Source: Bacteroidia bacterium
Lineage (GTDB): Bacteria; Bacteroidota; Bacteroidia; Bacteroidales; GWF2-35-48
NCBI GenBank assembly: GCA_016212695.1
Contig: JACREX010000120.1
Coordinates: 1 to 52,076, forward strand
Reading direction: 5' to 3'
Length of the DNA: 52,076 nucleotides
The stretch's first letter is position 1, and the number at the start of each line of letters is the position of its first letter. Positions 26,931-36,122 of this stretch are shown here, piece after piece. The translations under genes and the position numbers were made by a program. The notes under the pieces are model-generated. The model was not told the origin of the DNA, did no database searches, and worked only from the letters and a program-made list of their open reading frames with translations.

Positions 26931-29900
26931 TCACAATATATTCACCCTCTTCACCGGCGAATACACCGGGTTACAAGTCCCGTTAATAATTTTTGCTCTA
27001 TAATATTTTTGAACTATTGCTTTAAACTGATAGGGCTGATATGTAGCTCCCGGAATATCGCTCCATGTTGAACCGTCAACAGATTCTTGCCACTGAATAG
27101 TTCCTGTGAATACAGGCAAATCAAGTGAAACGGAATCATTTAAGTAAACACAAATATCATAAGGCTGATCGAATACTGTTGCTGTTACGGCAGTTCTTGA
27201 TGCCGTTGTACAACCGTTATCTGTTGCATCAACATAATAGGTGGTTGTTGTGCTTATTGTGGGTGTAATAAATGTGCTACCTGTTCCCAGATTCGTGCCA
27301 CCAGTTGCTGTATCCCACCAGGTAATTGTTCCGGCAGAAAGAGTTGCTCCCAGAGTAACAGTTCCTGTTCCGCAGCGGGAAGCGGGTGTTGTTGCGGTTA
27401 TTGACGGAATGGTATTTACTGTAAAAGTAGCGGCGCTTACAGCAGTCCCTAAGGGAGTGGTCACAGAAACAGTCCCGGTGGTTCCACTCCCAATGGTCGC
27501 TGTTATTTGCACGGCAGTGTTTGTAAGAATTGCAGCAACAGCCGTTCCTCCGATTGTGACAGAAGTGGCACCTGTTAAATCCGTTCCGTTTATTGTAATT
27601 ACAGAGCCCACACAACCACTTGTAGAGCCCAGGCTTGTTATTGTTGGTGGAGAGCTCAGCGACATGCAAGTTGAAAATTCGGAAGTATTGTTGCTCCCAT
27701 CAGTTGCCGTAGCAAGCACATAATCTCCAGCGACAAGGCTCAAGCCGGATAGAGACCAATTGCCACTCCCATTTGCGGTAGCAGTACCAATATAGGTGGA
27801 TGCATCAGAACAATTACCCGAAGTGTTCTTGAAAACTTCAATGATATTATTTGCCCCTGAAGTGCCACTTACACTTGTTGCATTTACGGTACTTATAACA
27901 GGAACCGCAATGCCGTTGTTTGCCTGACTGGCGCCATAGTTCAGGTTTATTGGTTTACTTGTATTATTGTAAATAGGATTGCGTGAAATTAAATTGCCGG
28001 TAGCAGCAGCACTTGTTAAATAAACTCCATTAGCAGTATTGAAAGCAATTTGATTTTCTTCTCCAGCACCGTTTCCACCAATGGTGGTGTTAGAGGCGGA
28101 ATTTATTATGTAAACTCCGTAATCTTGTGATGAGCCAACAATATTACTTTGAGAAGATCCTGGTCCGATATAATTTCCTTTCACAACATTTCCTGTAGAA
28201 CCTGCATATCTGATATAAACCCCATAAGTTTCATTGGAAGAAATAATATTTCTTGCTCCTACTGTGTTTCCTCCGACGGTATTGTTGGGAGAACCGGAAA
28301 TATAAACCCCAGTTAATTGAACATTTGAAGCAAGATAAGTTATGCCATCTGCCTGAGGACCGATGATGTTTCCGAGCATAGTGTTTCCTGCTGCTGCCGA
28401 AGATGAAGTATAAATACCGTAAGTTGAATTTCCCGAAATCACATTTCCCTCTCCCGCCCCGCTGCCGCCAATGGTGTTGGATGCAGCGTTAGATTGAATC
28501 CAAACACCAACATCCTGTGCACTTCCTGTGATAAAATTTGTCCCATTTTTATCAATGCCTATGTAATTTCCTTTCACTGTATTTCCTGTTGGACTTGCTC
28601 CGGTAATATAAACCCCATCAGTTTCGTTTGCAGAAATAATATTTCTTGCTCCGGTTATATTTCCCCCTATAATATTGTTAAGTGAATTATTAATTAGAAT
28701 GCCATAATTTTGTCCGTTCGAAGCTACAAGGGAAGTACCATCTGCCTGAGGACCGATAATATTTCCGAGCACAGAATTGCCAGCAACAACTGCAGAATAA
28801 GTAGCAATACCGTAACCTGAATTTCCGGAAATCACATTTCCTTCTCCTACCCCGCTGCCGCCAATGGTGTTGGATGCGGCAGAAGAAGTGATAAAGACAC
28901 CATATCCTTGAAGCGCTCCTGTAACTATGGTACTTCCATCTTTTTGCAATCCAATCAGATTTCCTTTTACCGTGTTTCCTGTTGCGCCTGCTCCGTTAAT
29001 ATAAATTCCAACTCCGGAAGTATTCATTCCTGAAATAAGATTCGCTCCGACTGCTGTTCCATCTCCAATCGTATTATTTGCACCCGAAATGGAAATACCA
29101 ATATTTGTTTTTGTTCCCCTCGTTGTTCCTGTTGCATCCATTCCAATGTAACAGCCGAGAATCTGATTATTGTTTCCTGAAATTGTTATTGCAACATCAT
29201 TACTGCTCGGAGTTCCATCTCCAAAATCCTGCAATACCAAACCCTGGATTACATTATAATTGCTGGCGAGCACAAGTCCGGTGGGAATGCTTCCTGAATT
29301 TCCGAGAATGATTTTATAAACCGGATCCATTGGCGTGGCGGTGGTAGCGCTAAAAACAGGGACAGTGTTTGGCGTTCCGTTATTTCCGCTGTTGTCCCAG
29401 CCTTCAATGGTTACACCATCGTTGTCGGTGAGATCAGGTAATGCCGTTGTAAAAGAAATTGTAAATGGTCCTCCTGCTCCGAGATTAAAATTTATTATAT
29501 CGTGTCCGCAGGCGTTGTTGGCATCGGTGATTGCCTGCCGCAGTGTACCCGCTCCTGCATCGGATGTACTGGTTACTGTAAAAGTATTTGTAATGGCGAG
29601 GTTTGTTCCGTTGTCTGTCCCAGTAATTACAGGGTTGGAAGAAATTACTCTTATTCTGTAAGCGGTTCCGAATGCTGCGCCTGAAGGAATAGTTGCAGTG
29701 ATTGTTCCAGCCGTGGTGGATGCAAGCGTCCCGATATTTACAGGAGCAGCAAAACTGCCTGTTGCATCAGAAAGTTGTGCAGTAAAAATATTTCCGGAAT
29801 TGAAAGAGCCGGTGATTGTATAAGGAACGCTCATTGTTGCGCATCGGTATAAAGTGGTTGGGGAAATTGCGGAGGTGCTGATGGTGGGTGGATAACTGCA

Positions 29901-32900
29901 CAACTCAGTGCGTGTGGAAGTTGGCGTACCTACGGTTGTTGTATGTCCGGTAATCGTTGGAGTAGGAGTAGCGGTTGTTAATGCAGAAGTGTTTACTGTG
30001 GTGGTAGGAATAGTAACCGTTGGGCTGTATGTTGCTTCATTGCAACCGCTACTGCCGTTAGAATTTGTTTTTATTAAATAAGCATCGTAACCACCGGCGC
30101 CAAAAGAATTGGTCCATCCGCCAATGGCAAATCCTTCATCATTTGATGGTGTTACAAATTGTCCTTTGTCTGAGCCGCTGCCCCCGTAAGTGTATGCCCA
30201 GAGCAGGTTCCCGCTTCCGTCCACTTTGAGCAGGGATGCATCATTGCTGCTGCCAATAATGTTATCACTATATCCTGTAACAACGTATCCCCCGTCATTT
30301 GACGGAGTGACAAAATATCCATCTTCACTTGTGCTTCCGCCAATTTCTTTACTCCACAAAAGGTTTCCGCTTGCATCGGTTTTGAGCAGATAAAAATCAA
30401 GAGAGGCGCCGGCATATTGTCCCGAAACAATAATTCCTCCGTCTGCTGTTTCCTTTACTCCCTTTCCATAATCATTGCCGGTGCCTCCATAGGTTTTTTG
30501 CCAGAGAATGGTACCGCTTGAATTAGTTCTTATGATTATCACATCGTCCCCGCCACCGCCTCCGGGTGTGGCTCCGGTTATTATAAAATCGCCATTTCCT
30601 GCTTCTACATTTCTGTATCCCCATTCTGTTCCTGTACTTCCATAAACTTTCATCCACGCTATATTGCCGCTTCCGTCTGTTTTCAAAATGAAAAAGTCGT
30701 TGCCCCCCGCACCATAACTTGCCGTATATCCGTAAACCATATATCCGTTGTCATTGGTTTCTTCCACATAATTTGCAATATCTGTGACAACTCCGCCTAT
30801 CACCTTACTCCATGAAAGTGTTCCATCCGGAGTTGTTTTTACGATATAAATGTCTTCAGCGCCGGCGCCGCCAAAACCGGTTGTGTATCCAGCCATTATA
30901 TAGCCTCCATCCGTGGTTTGAGTTATTGATTTACCTGTTTCATCCAGTGTGCTTCCATAAGTCCTGCTCCACTGAATAATTCCATTAGCATCTGTTTTTA
31001 CAAGATAAAAATCAGAACTGCCGGCACCGGAAGAAAGCGTGTTGGAAAAATATGCATAGCCCCCATCACTAGTTTGTATGATTTGTCCGCTATATGCGCC
31101 TGAACCATCATTAAGTGCTCCTCCAACTGCAATTTGAAAAGTTGTTGCCGCTGGAGCAGGATCCATTTCATCGGCTCCGAGCCATGAATTTGTTGCGCGG
31201 GTTTGTCCGTCAATGTCAAGCGGCACGCTGGCAAAAAGATTCGTCCCTATTTTTAAAACAAGCAAACGGTTCGTCAGATGCAAATCAGTGGAAGAAATAA
31301 ATTTCGGGTCAATGGAAACAGAGTTGGCATCCTTACCACTCGCAGTACGCCAGTTAAAAAGTGTAGCCTGATTTGCGCCTGCCCAATTGCCTACATTCGT
31401 GCCGGTAGTGTATAAATCATTATAATCCATACCTGCAATTTCAGCCGCAACCGTAACATAAGCGGTATATCCGCCTCCGAAATTACTAAAAATATTATTT
31501 TTTACATTGATATTGGTGCAGGTACCTCCGGTTGCCAAACACTTTCCATTGACGGCATCATTGCTTGTTGTTTTTATAGTATTATGATAAACATTGATAA
31601 AAGTGCAAGTGTTCAGGGAAAACCCATAAGCCTGACCGGTAGAGCCAAACTTAATAAAGTTGTTGGAAATAAGAAGCGGAGTAATCAAAGTTCCATCACA
31701 ACCCGATAAAAATATAGCAGTCCCCATTGATGTTGAATTGTTGATTCTGTTTCCTGAAATAACGGTGGCCAGGTCGCAATCCTCAATATCTATTATACTA
31801 ATTGTTGCAGTTGAGTTAGTGGAAATCTGATTGCTGATTATTTTCAGGTTTTCCTGAAACTGGGCATAAATGGCAGAAGAAGATTGATTGATAAAAAGAT
31901 TCTCTACAATTTCATTATCCTTATCGCGTACAGTGGAACTTGTGAAATAAATCCCGCTGCTACCGTCAATAAGGCAGTTGTTATAAATCCTGTTAAAGTT
32001 ATTGCCTCCTCCATTGCCATAAATCAAATAACTGCTGTTAGGCATACCGGTGATTCTGCAATTCTGAATTATATTATTCGATGATCCACCCGTTAATTCA
32101 ACTATTCTTCCATAAGTTGCGTCCGTGGCTTGCAATGTAATTTTTTTAAAGATGATATAAGTTGTTCCGTTCAGTTTTACCGTGTAGTTGTTAGTAACAT
32201 TTGCAGAATAAGTGAGCGTTACCAAAGAGCTGTCATTATTTTCCGATTGGAAAGTAACGGTGTTGGTTACGGATGTTCCGATGAGAGAATTGATTTGAAT
32301 TTGTTCTGAGTAAGTTCCGTTCCGTACATTAAAAATTACGGGACAACTCACCCCTCTCGCCTGTAAATCGGCAACAGCTGCAGTAAAAGTTGCATAATCC
32401 GGAGAAACGCCACCGATAGTATATGCTCCGCAAAGCGGTGGACCCGGGTCGGCATTTTCGTAGGCTCCCATACAAGGGGTTGCGTCTCTCAGAACACCCG
32501 ATCTGTCATCTGGGACAGTTGCAGAAAGATTTGTTCCTGCATTTGCTCCTATAAATCCGGTTAATACATGACCGCTTGCATCAAGGGTGGTTGTTCCGTT
32601 TAAATCATTTCCCGCACCGCTGGCTGTTTTCCAACCTGTGAAATTATAATCAGTTCCACCATAATTTCCGATTTTATTTTGATCGTCTGCTACTTCAAGA
32701 TAATTGTAGTCGGTTATATTAATTCCGGAATAGTCGAATTCAGAATAATGTCCGCCCGTTCCACCAGTTCTCAGATTTTGAAAAAGGTTGTTTTCTATTA
32801 TTTCTGATGTGGAACCGTCAGCGTAAATACAGGCTGAAATTGAGGTTCCTGAAGCAATGGCGCCAGAAATTTTCACTGTATTATGATACAATTCATTAGG

Positions 32901-35645
32901 CGTTGCTGCGGTGTTTGAGGTTTGAATTCCAATTAAATAAATATCATTGCTGTTTGCTGCATTACTAAACTGAATGACATTATTATACGCTATCCATCCG
33001 CCAATGGTGTAAAAAGTAATTCCTGAAATGCCTCCAATATTTGAATTGCAGGTATTTGTAAACCCGGAAATAAAATTCTTTCTAATTTTTGAACCATTCA
33101 CGCTCGTATATATCCCATAAATTCTTGGAAAGCCAACTGAAGAAGTTGCATTCAGATTCTGAATGGTATTATTCGTGGCTTCATTCAGGGGATTCGAAGA
33201 TTCGAATGAAATACCAAACATGGCATCACCGCCGGTATTTGCATTGTCAATATTCTTTATCGTATTCCCATTAGCAATCAAAGGTCCATTATTGGTATAT
33301 ATTCCCAAAAACTGATTGTTTATATCGGCTGCCGGTTGATTAAATTCCTGAATAATATTACTGGTAGCAGACATGGTTCCGGCTCCTGAATTAATGATTG
33401 CATAACAATCTCCGGTACTGGTATTCGTGATATTATTATTTGTTGTATTTCCTATAATATTTGAGTTTATGGCTGCTGCACCTGCCGTAATGCACTGAAT
33501 TCCATAAAAAGTAGCCGGTGATGAGCCTGTTAAAGAAATATCCTGAATAGTGTTCGAAGAAATATTTGCTGTTGCCCCTGTGGATGAATTGTGATAAATC
33601 ATATAATTATTTGCACTGCTGGCGCTATTGATATTTTTTACTGTGTTGCCGGTGGTTGTTAAAATTCCTGCGGTATTGTAAATTCCTGCGAAAATGGAAG
33701 TGGTGGCATCTTGTTTGAAATTCTGGATGGTATTGTTGGTAATAGTAATTCCATTGGCGCTTGAATTATAAATGCCATATAATTTTGAATTGCTTGAAAC
33801 AAGAATATTGTTTGACAATGTACTGCCAATAATGTTGTTATCAATAGTTACTGTTCCATTGGAAACATTAATCATTGTTGTTGTGGCATCATTCATTGTG
33901 CCATTTAAAGTAATTCCCCCTATGGTGTTGTAAGAGATGGTATTTGTTCCGGTTCCGGTAGTAGTAATTGCTTTTATGCCAATAGCTGTTGTACCATTAT
34001 GTGTAAGAGTTATTCCTCCGGTTGCTCCTGTGCTGCCAATGATATTTCCATTTTCAGGGGCGCCAATGATAAAATTAGTATTATGGAGGGTACCAATACA
34101 GAGAAGAGTAGTTCCAGTACCTGTATAACTTAACGTGATATTCATATTAGCAATAGTATTTCCATTCACGGTGTTAGTTCCTGCAGAACCGGTGCCTGAA
34201 AAAAGTATAGCCTGTACAGGGCGATCTCCGCTTGTTACAATAAATGCACTTCCTCCTGCATTAGGCGCTGTCCCTCCCATAAAATTTCCATTTACAGCAT
34301 ATCCTGCTCCGGTAACAATTCTAATAAAACCAAATGCTACATCTATTGCGGCGACAGCAGCAAATGTATAACTTGATGTTTGATAGAAATGGTTGTTTGT
34401 GATTGTCCAGGCATCGGCTCCATTATACAGGTCAATACTATTTGATGCCCAAGTAGCAGCCGAAGTTTCACAAATATCGTAAAACCGGCAGTTATCAACC
34501 GTGTTACCGCTGTTTTCTTTACCGGCAGTAGCTGTTCCATAACAATATATTCCATTTCGGGGCAGCGTTGCATTTCCTCCGTCAGCTACGCTCCAGTCTC
34601 TTATGTGGCAAAAACTGATAGTGTTATTGTCACTTCCGGTTGTGCCGGTTGTTGTTCCGAATAATATTAAACCTTTATTATCATCAACAGCTAAATCACT
34701 TTCTATTTTAAGATAAGTAAGCGTGTTGTTGCTCGCATCATTTATAAATGTAAACACAGTACTGATTACGGTTGAAATATTAGTGTTTCGGATTGTCCAT
34801 TGAATGCTTCCGTCTCCGCCATTTGCTCTGCCGTCGAATTTGATTTTCTGAACTCCATTGAATGTAATAAGGTCGGTGCCAGTTGCAGGATTATATTGTG
34901 TAATTTTTCCGGTTTGTCCGTTTGCAGGGCGAAAAGTAATAATTGCAGGTCCGGTATGAGTCGTAAAAGTTATTGCGGCAGTTTCAGCAGTGGTTCCATA
35001 ATTGGCTGTCAATTCCATAAAAATATCTTCTGCACCGTCATAATCAAACCGTGCAAAAGCATCAGCAACAGTTTTAATATTGGCATAATGCTCACCTGTT
35101 CCAATTTTATAATTTCTGCCTGTGAGACGGAAGCCGGCAGGATCGGTCACTGCAAATGCCGGTGGGCCGGTTATAAAAGTTCCACCTGTATATGCCGCAT
35201 CAACCACTGTATTTAACGTTACAGAAGCAACTGCATCAAAAACCAACCAGTAATAATGAAACCCGGTTGCATTATCTGCTTCAGCTAATGTTCCAAAAGT
35301 GACAGAAGTTCCCGGTGAACCAACTGTTGCCAAAAGCCTTGAAGTGTTGAATACCGGGTCTTGGTCAGTTGTATATAGTTTTAATGTCTGTATCTGACTA
35401 TTGCCTGTTAAATTAAATGAAAGGGATGTAACCTGTGGCGGAGTGGCGCCTCCGTTTATTACTTCAAGTTTTATTCTTAATAACTTTTGGTTAATATCGC
35501 CATTATCAACAGGTCCATCATACTGTTTTATTTCTGTGTTGGTTGTAGCAGTTTCATATTTTACAGCATAAACATGGTTCAATACTGCTAAAATAAATAA
35601 GGGGGAAATTATTATTAAACGATAATATTTAGTATAAGTTTTCAT
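26931..35645 (-). CDS. Giant surface protein: beta-helices, seven-bladed propeller, Ig/TIG modules
   Basis: About 2,904 residues from ATG at 35645 (the frame opens two codons earlier with TTG). Order: signal peptide; BNR_assoc_N-like domain (to about 190); a right-handed beta-helix rich in N-x-I and NTI turns (about 190-1060); a linker with GGVSPDYATFTAAV and a second beta-helix (to about 1500); seven propeller repeats with DGGY...DFYLVKTD...GNIxWSKTYGG (about 1505-1870); a cysteine-containing linker; a third beta-helix opening FTVTSTSDAGAGTLRQAI and rich in NTIGG turns (about 2025-2600); a TIG-like domain (about 2662); an Ig-like unit; and the shared last module (about 2828-2906) ending SPVKRVNIL. 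It has no standard T9SS tail. It is probably a cell-surface or secreted adhesin or glycan-binding protein. Strong internal repetition makes antisense frames look open. Confidence 0.88.
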   Translation of the reverse strand: MKTYTKYYRLIIISPLFILAVLNHVYAVKYETATTNTEIKQYDGPVDNGDINQKLLRIKLEVINGGATPPQVTSLSFNLTGNSQIQTLKLYTTDQDPVFNTSRLLATVGSPGTSVTFGTLAEADNATGFHYYWLVFDAVASVTLNTVVDAAYTGGTFITGPPAFAVTDPAGFRLTGRNYKIGTGEHYANIKTVADAFARFDYDGAEDIFMELTANYGTTAETAAITFTTHTGPAIITFRPANGQTGKITQYNPATGTDLITFNGVQKIKFDGRANGGDGSIQWTIRNTNISTVISTVFTFINDASNNTLTYLKIESDLAVDDNKGLILFGTTTGTTGSDNNTISFCHIRDWSVADGGNATLPRNGIYCYGTATAGKENSGNTVDNCRFYDICETSAATWASNSIDLYNGADAWTITNNHFYQTSSYTFAAVAAIDVAFGFIRIVTGAGYAVNGNFMGGTAPNAGGSAFIVTSGDRPVQAILFSGTGSAGTNTVNGNTIANMNITLSYTGTGTTLLCIGTLHNTNFIIGAPENGNIIGSTGATGGITLTHNGTTAIGIKAITTTGTGTNTISYNTIGGITLNGTMNDATTTMINVSNGTVTIDNNIIGSTLSNNILVSSNSKLYGIYNSSANGITITNNTIQNFKQDATTSIFAGIYNTAGILTTTGNTVKNINSASSANNYMIYHNSSTGATANISSNTIQDISLTGSSPATFYGIQCITAGAAAINSNIIGNTTNNNITNTSTGDCYAIINSGAGTMSATSNIIQEFNQPAADINNQFLGIYTNNGPLIANGNTIKNIDNANTGGDAMFGISFESSNPLNEATNNTIQNLNATSSVGFPRIYGIYTSVNGSKIRKNFISGFTNTCNSNIGGISGITFYTIGGWIAYNNVIQFSNAANSNDIYLIGIQTSNTAATPNELYHNTVKISGAIASGTSISACIYADGSTSEIIENNLFQNLRTGGTGGHYSEFDYSGINITDYNYLEVADDQNKIGNYGGTDYNFTGWKTASGAGNDLNGTTTLDASGHVLTGFIGANAGTNLSATVPDDRSGVLRDATPCMGAYENADPGPPLCGAYTIGGVSPDYATFTAAVADLQARGVSCPVIFNVRNGTYSEQIQINSLIGTSVTNTVTFQSENNDSSLVTLTYSANVTNNYTVKLNGTTYIIFKKITLQATDATYGRIVELTGGSSNNIIQNCRITGMPNSSYLIYGNGGGNNFNRIYNNCLIDGSSGIYFTSSTVRDKDNEIVENLFINQSSSAIYAQFQENLKIISNQISTNSTATISIIDIEDCDLATVISGNRINNSTSMGTAIFLSGCDGTLITPLLISNNFIKFGSTGQAYGFSLNTCTFINVYHNTIKTTSNDAVNGKCLATGGTCTNINVKNNIFSNFGGGYTAYVTVAAEIAGMDYNDLYTTGTNVGNWAGANQATLFNWRTASGKDANSVSIDPKFISSTDLHLTNRLLVLKIGTNLFASVPLDIDGQTRATNSWLGADEMDPAPAATTFQIAVGGALNDGSGAYSGQIIQTSDGGYAYFSNTLSSGAGSSDFYLVKTDANGIIQWSRTYGSTLDETGKSITQTTDGGYIMAGYTTGFGGAGAEDIYIVKTTPDGTLSWSKVIGGVVTDIANYVEETNDNGYMVYGYTASYGAGGNDFFILKTDGSGNIAWMKVYGSTGTEWGYRNVEAGNGDFIITGATPGGGGGDDVIIIRTNSSGTILWQKTYGGTGNDYGKGVKETADGGIIVSGQYAGASLDFYLLKTDASGNLLWSKEIGGSTSEDGYFVTPSNDGGYVVTGYSDNIIGSSNDASLLKVDGSGNLLWAYTYGGSGSDKGQFVTPSNDEGFAIGGWTNSFGAGGYDAYLIKTNSNGSSGCNEATYSPTVTIPTTTVNTSALTTATPTPTITGHTTTVGTPTSTRTELCSYPPTISTSAISPTTLYRCATMSVPYTITGSFNSGNIFTAQLSDATGSFAAPVNIGTLASTTAGTITATIPSGAAFGTAYRIRVISSNPVITGTDNGTNLAITNTFTVTSTSDAGAGTLRQAITDANNACGHDIINFNLGAGGPFTISFTTALPDLTDNDGVTIEGWDNSGNNGTPNTVPVFSATTATPMDPVYKIILGNSGSIPTGLVLASNYNVIQGLVLQDFGDGTPSSNDVAITISGNNNQILGCYIGMDATGTTRGTKTNIGISISGANNTIGDGTAVGANLISGMNTSGVGIYINGAGATGNTVKGNLIGLQKDGSTIVTGALQGYGVFITSSAASNTIGGSGVGEGNVISGNSGYGIATYSAVVAGNSVLGNIIGPQADGTSLVASNGQNYGILINNSLNNIIGGNITGARNIISANETDGVYITGASPTGNTVKGNYIGIDKNGTNFITGSAQDVGVWIQSNAASNTIGGSGAGEGNVISGNSTYGIYTSSSAAAGNTMLGNIIGPQADGITYLASNVQLTGVYISGSPNNTVGGNTVGARNIISSNETYGVYIRYAGSTGNVVKGNYIGPGSSQSNIVGSSQDYGVYIINSASNTTIGGNGAGEENQIAFNTANGVYLTSAAATGNLISRNPIYNNTSKPINLNYGASQANNGIAVPVISTVNATSVSGTSGANNIIEVFKNTSGNCSDASTYIGTATANGSGNWSLSGLSLVAGDYVLATATDGSNNTSEFSTCMSLSSPPTITSLGSTSGCVGSVITINGTDLTGATSVTIGGTAVAAILTNTAVQITATIGSGTTGTVSVTTPLGTAVSAATFTVNTIPSITATTPASRCGTGTVTLGATLSAGTITWWDTATGGTNLGTGSTFITPTISTTTTYYVDATDNGCTTASRTAVTATVFDQPYDICVYLNDSVSLDLPVFTGTIQWQESVDGSTWSDIPGATYQPYQFKAIVQKYYRAKIINGTCNPVYSPVKRVNIL

Positions 35646-35748
35646 TATCAATATATTTAGAGTTTAATAAAATGATTTTGTTTTCTGTAAAAATAATCAA
35701 AACTTTTCTGTAAATAAAAATTTTTTCGGGACAAAATACGCATTGTCG

Positions 35749-35846
35749 GAGATTGCTTTAGCAGTCGTTAACCCAGAGAGTGGAACGCACCGTAAAGGCA
35801 GATTCCTACCAAGGTAGGCAGGGCTTCACTGCGTTCGCAATGACGG
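35749..35846. repeat. REP-like element (AGATTGCTT ... CGCAATGACGG)
   Basis: The ends match the element at 44827-44933: AGATTGCTT at the left and TGCGTTCGCAATGACG at the right. The middle contains the palindrome GATTCCTACCAAGGTAGG (35801-35823). Confidence 0.7.
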
Positions 35847-35867
35847 CGCTTGTTTTTCCCTCTTGGG

Positions 35868-35940
35868 TCTTGGATATTGAGACTTGGGATTTTTACATTG
35901 AACTTGTCGAAATGTGAGACTTGAGATTTGGAATTTATAA
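35868..35940. repeat. Heptamer-periodic tract (GAGACTT / GGAATTT type)
   Basis: Roughly ten 7-bp units such as CTTGGGT, CTTGGAT, ATTGAGA, CTTGGGA, then GAGACTT, GAGATTT and GGAATTT. The phase shifts once, where a GAACTTGTCGAAATG segment is inserted. Confidence 0.65.
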
Positions 35941-35992
35941 ATAAATGTGCAATTTTACTTTCTTTAAAATATTTAGTGGGCATCTCTAAAAA

Positions 35993-36080
35993 CTGAAAAT
36001 CAGCTTTGCCCCGACCCTAAAGGGCGGCTGATTTTCAACGATTTCCCTTTAGGGATCAAGGGCAAAAAATCGTTGAAAAT
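35993..36080. repeat. Nested, mutually exclusive foldback upstream of the glucosaminidase gene
   Basis: Four inverted pairs overlap: CTGAAAATCAGC (35993-36004) with GCTGATTTTCA (36027-36037); TTTGCCC (36005-36011) with GGGCAAA (36060-36066); CCCTAAAGGG (36015-36024) with CCCTTTAGGG (36045-36054); and ATTTTCAACGATTT (36031-36044) with AAATCGTTGAAAAT (36067-36080). Pairs one and four compete for 36031-36037, so the DNA or RNA could take alternative folds. Confidence 0.8.
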
Positions 36081-36098
36081 TAGTTTATAGAAGTTCCC

Positions 36099-36106
36099 TA
36101 GTTTTG
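36099..36106 (+). promoter_or_regulatory. Possible -7 box for the glucosaminidase gene
   Basis: TAGTTTTG fits TAnnTTTG and lies 16 bp before the ATG at 36123. The nearest upstream TTG (36073-36075) is 23 bp away, slightly wider than usual, and lies inside the foldback arm at 36067-36080. Confidence 0.4.
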
Positions 36107-36122
36107 TTTCATTCCTGATAAA

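Larger units (their letters stand above)
35652..36122. other. Long intergenic region packed with repeats, between divergent genes
   Basis: These 471 bp lie between the starts of the giant surface protein (minus) and the glucosaminidase (plus). I see no gene. From left to right it holds an AT-rich stretch, a REP-like element (35749-35846) that includes a variant of the ATTCCTGCC palindrome at 35801-35823, a heptamer-periodic tract (about 35868-35940), and a nested foldback (35993-36080). An open frame across 35768-35983 is an artefact: it is translated from the REP element (RRHCERSEA). Confidence 0.8.

Noticed and set aside
26931-35645. Several antisense frames of 60-160 codons inside the giant gene
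   Set aside because: They arise from the Thr/Asn/Gly-rich repeats of the sense strand and show no family-like sequence.
35768-35983. A 71-codon open frame on the minus strand
   Set aside because: It is translated from a REP-like repeat and a heptamer tract; RRHCERSEA is the usual false product of this repeat. It has no other support.
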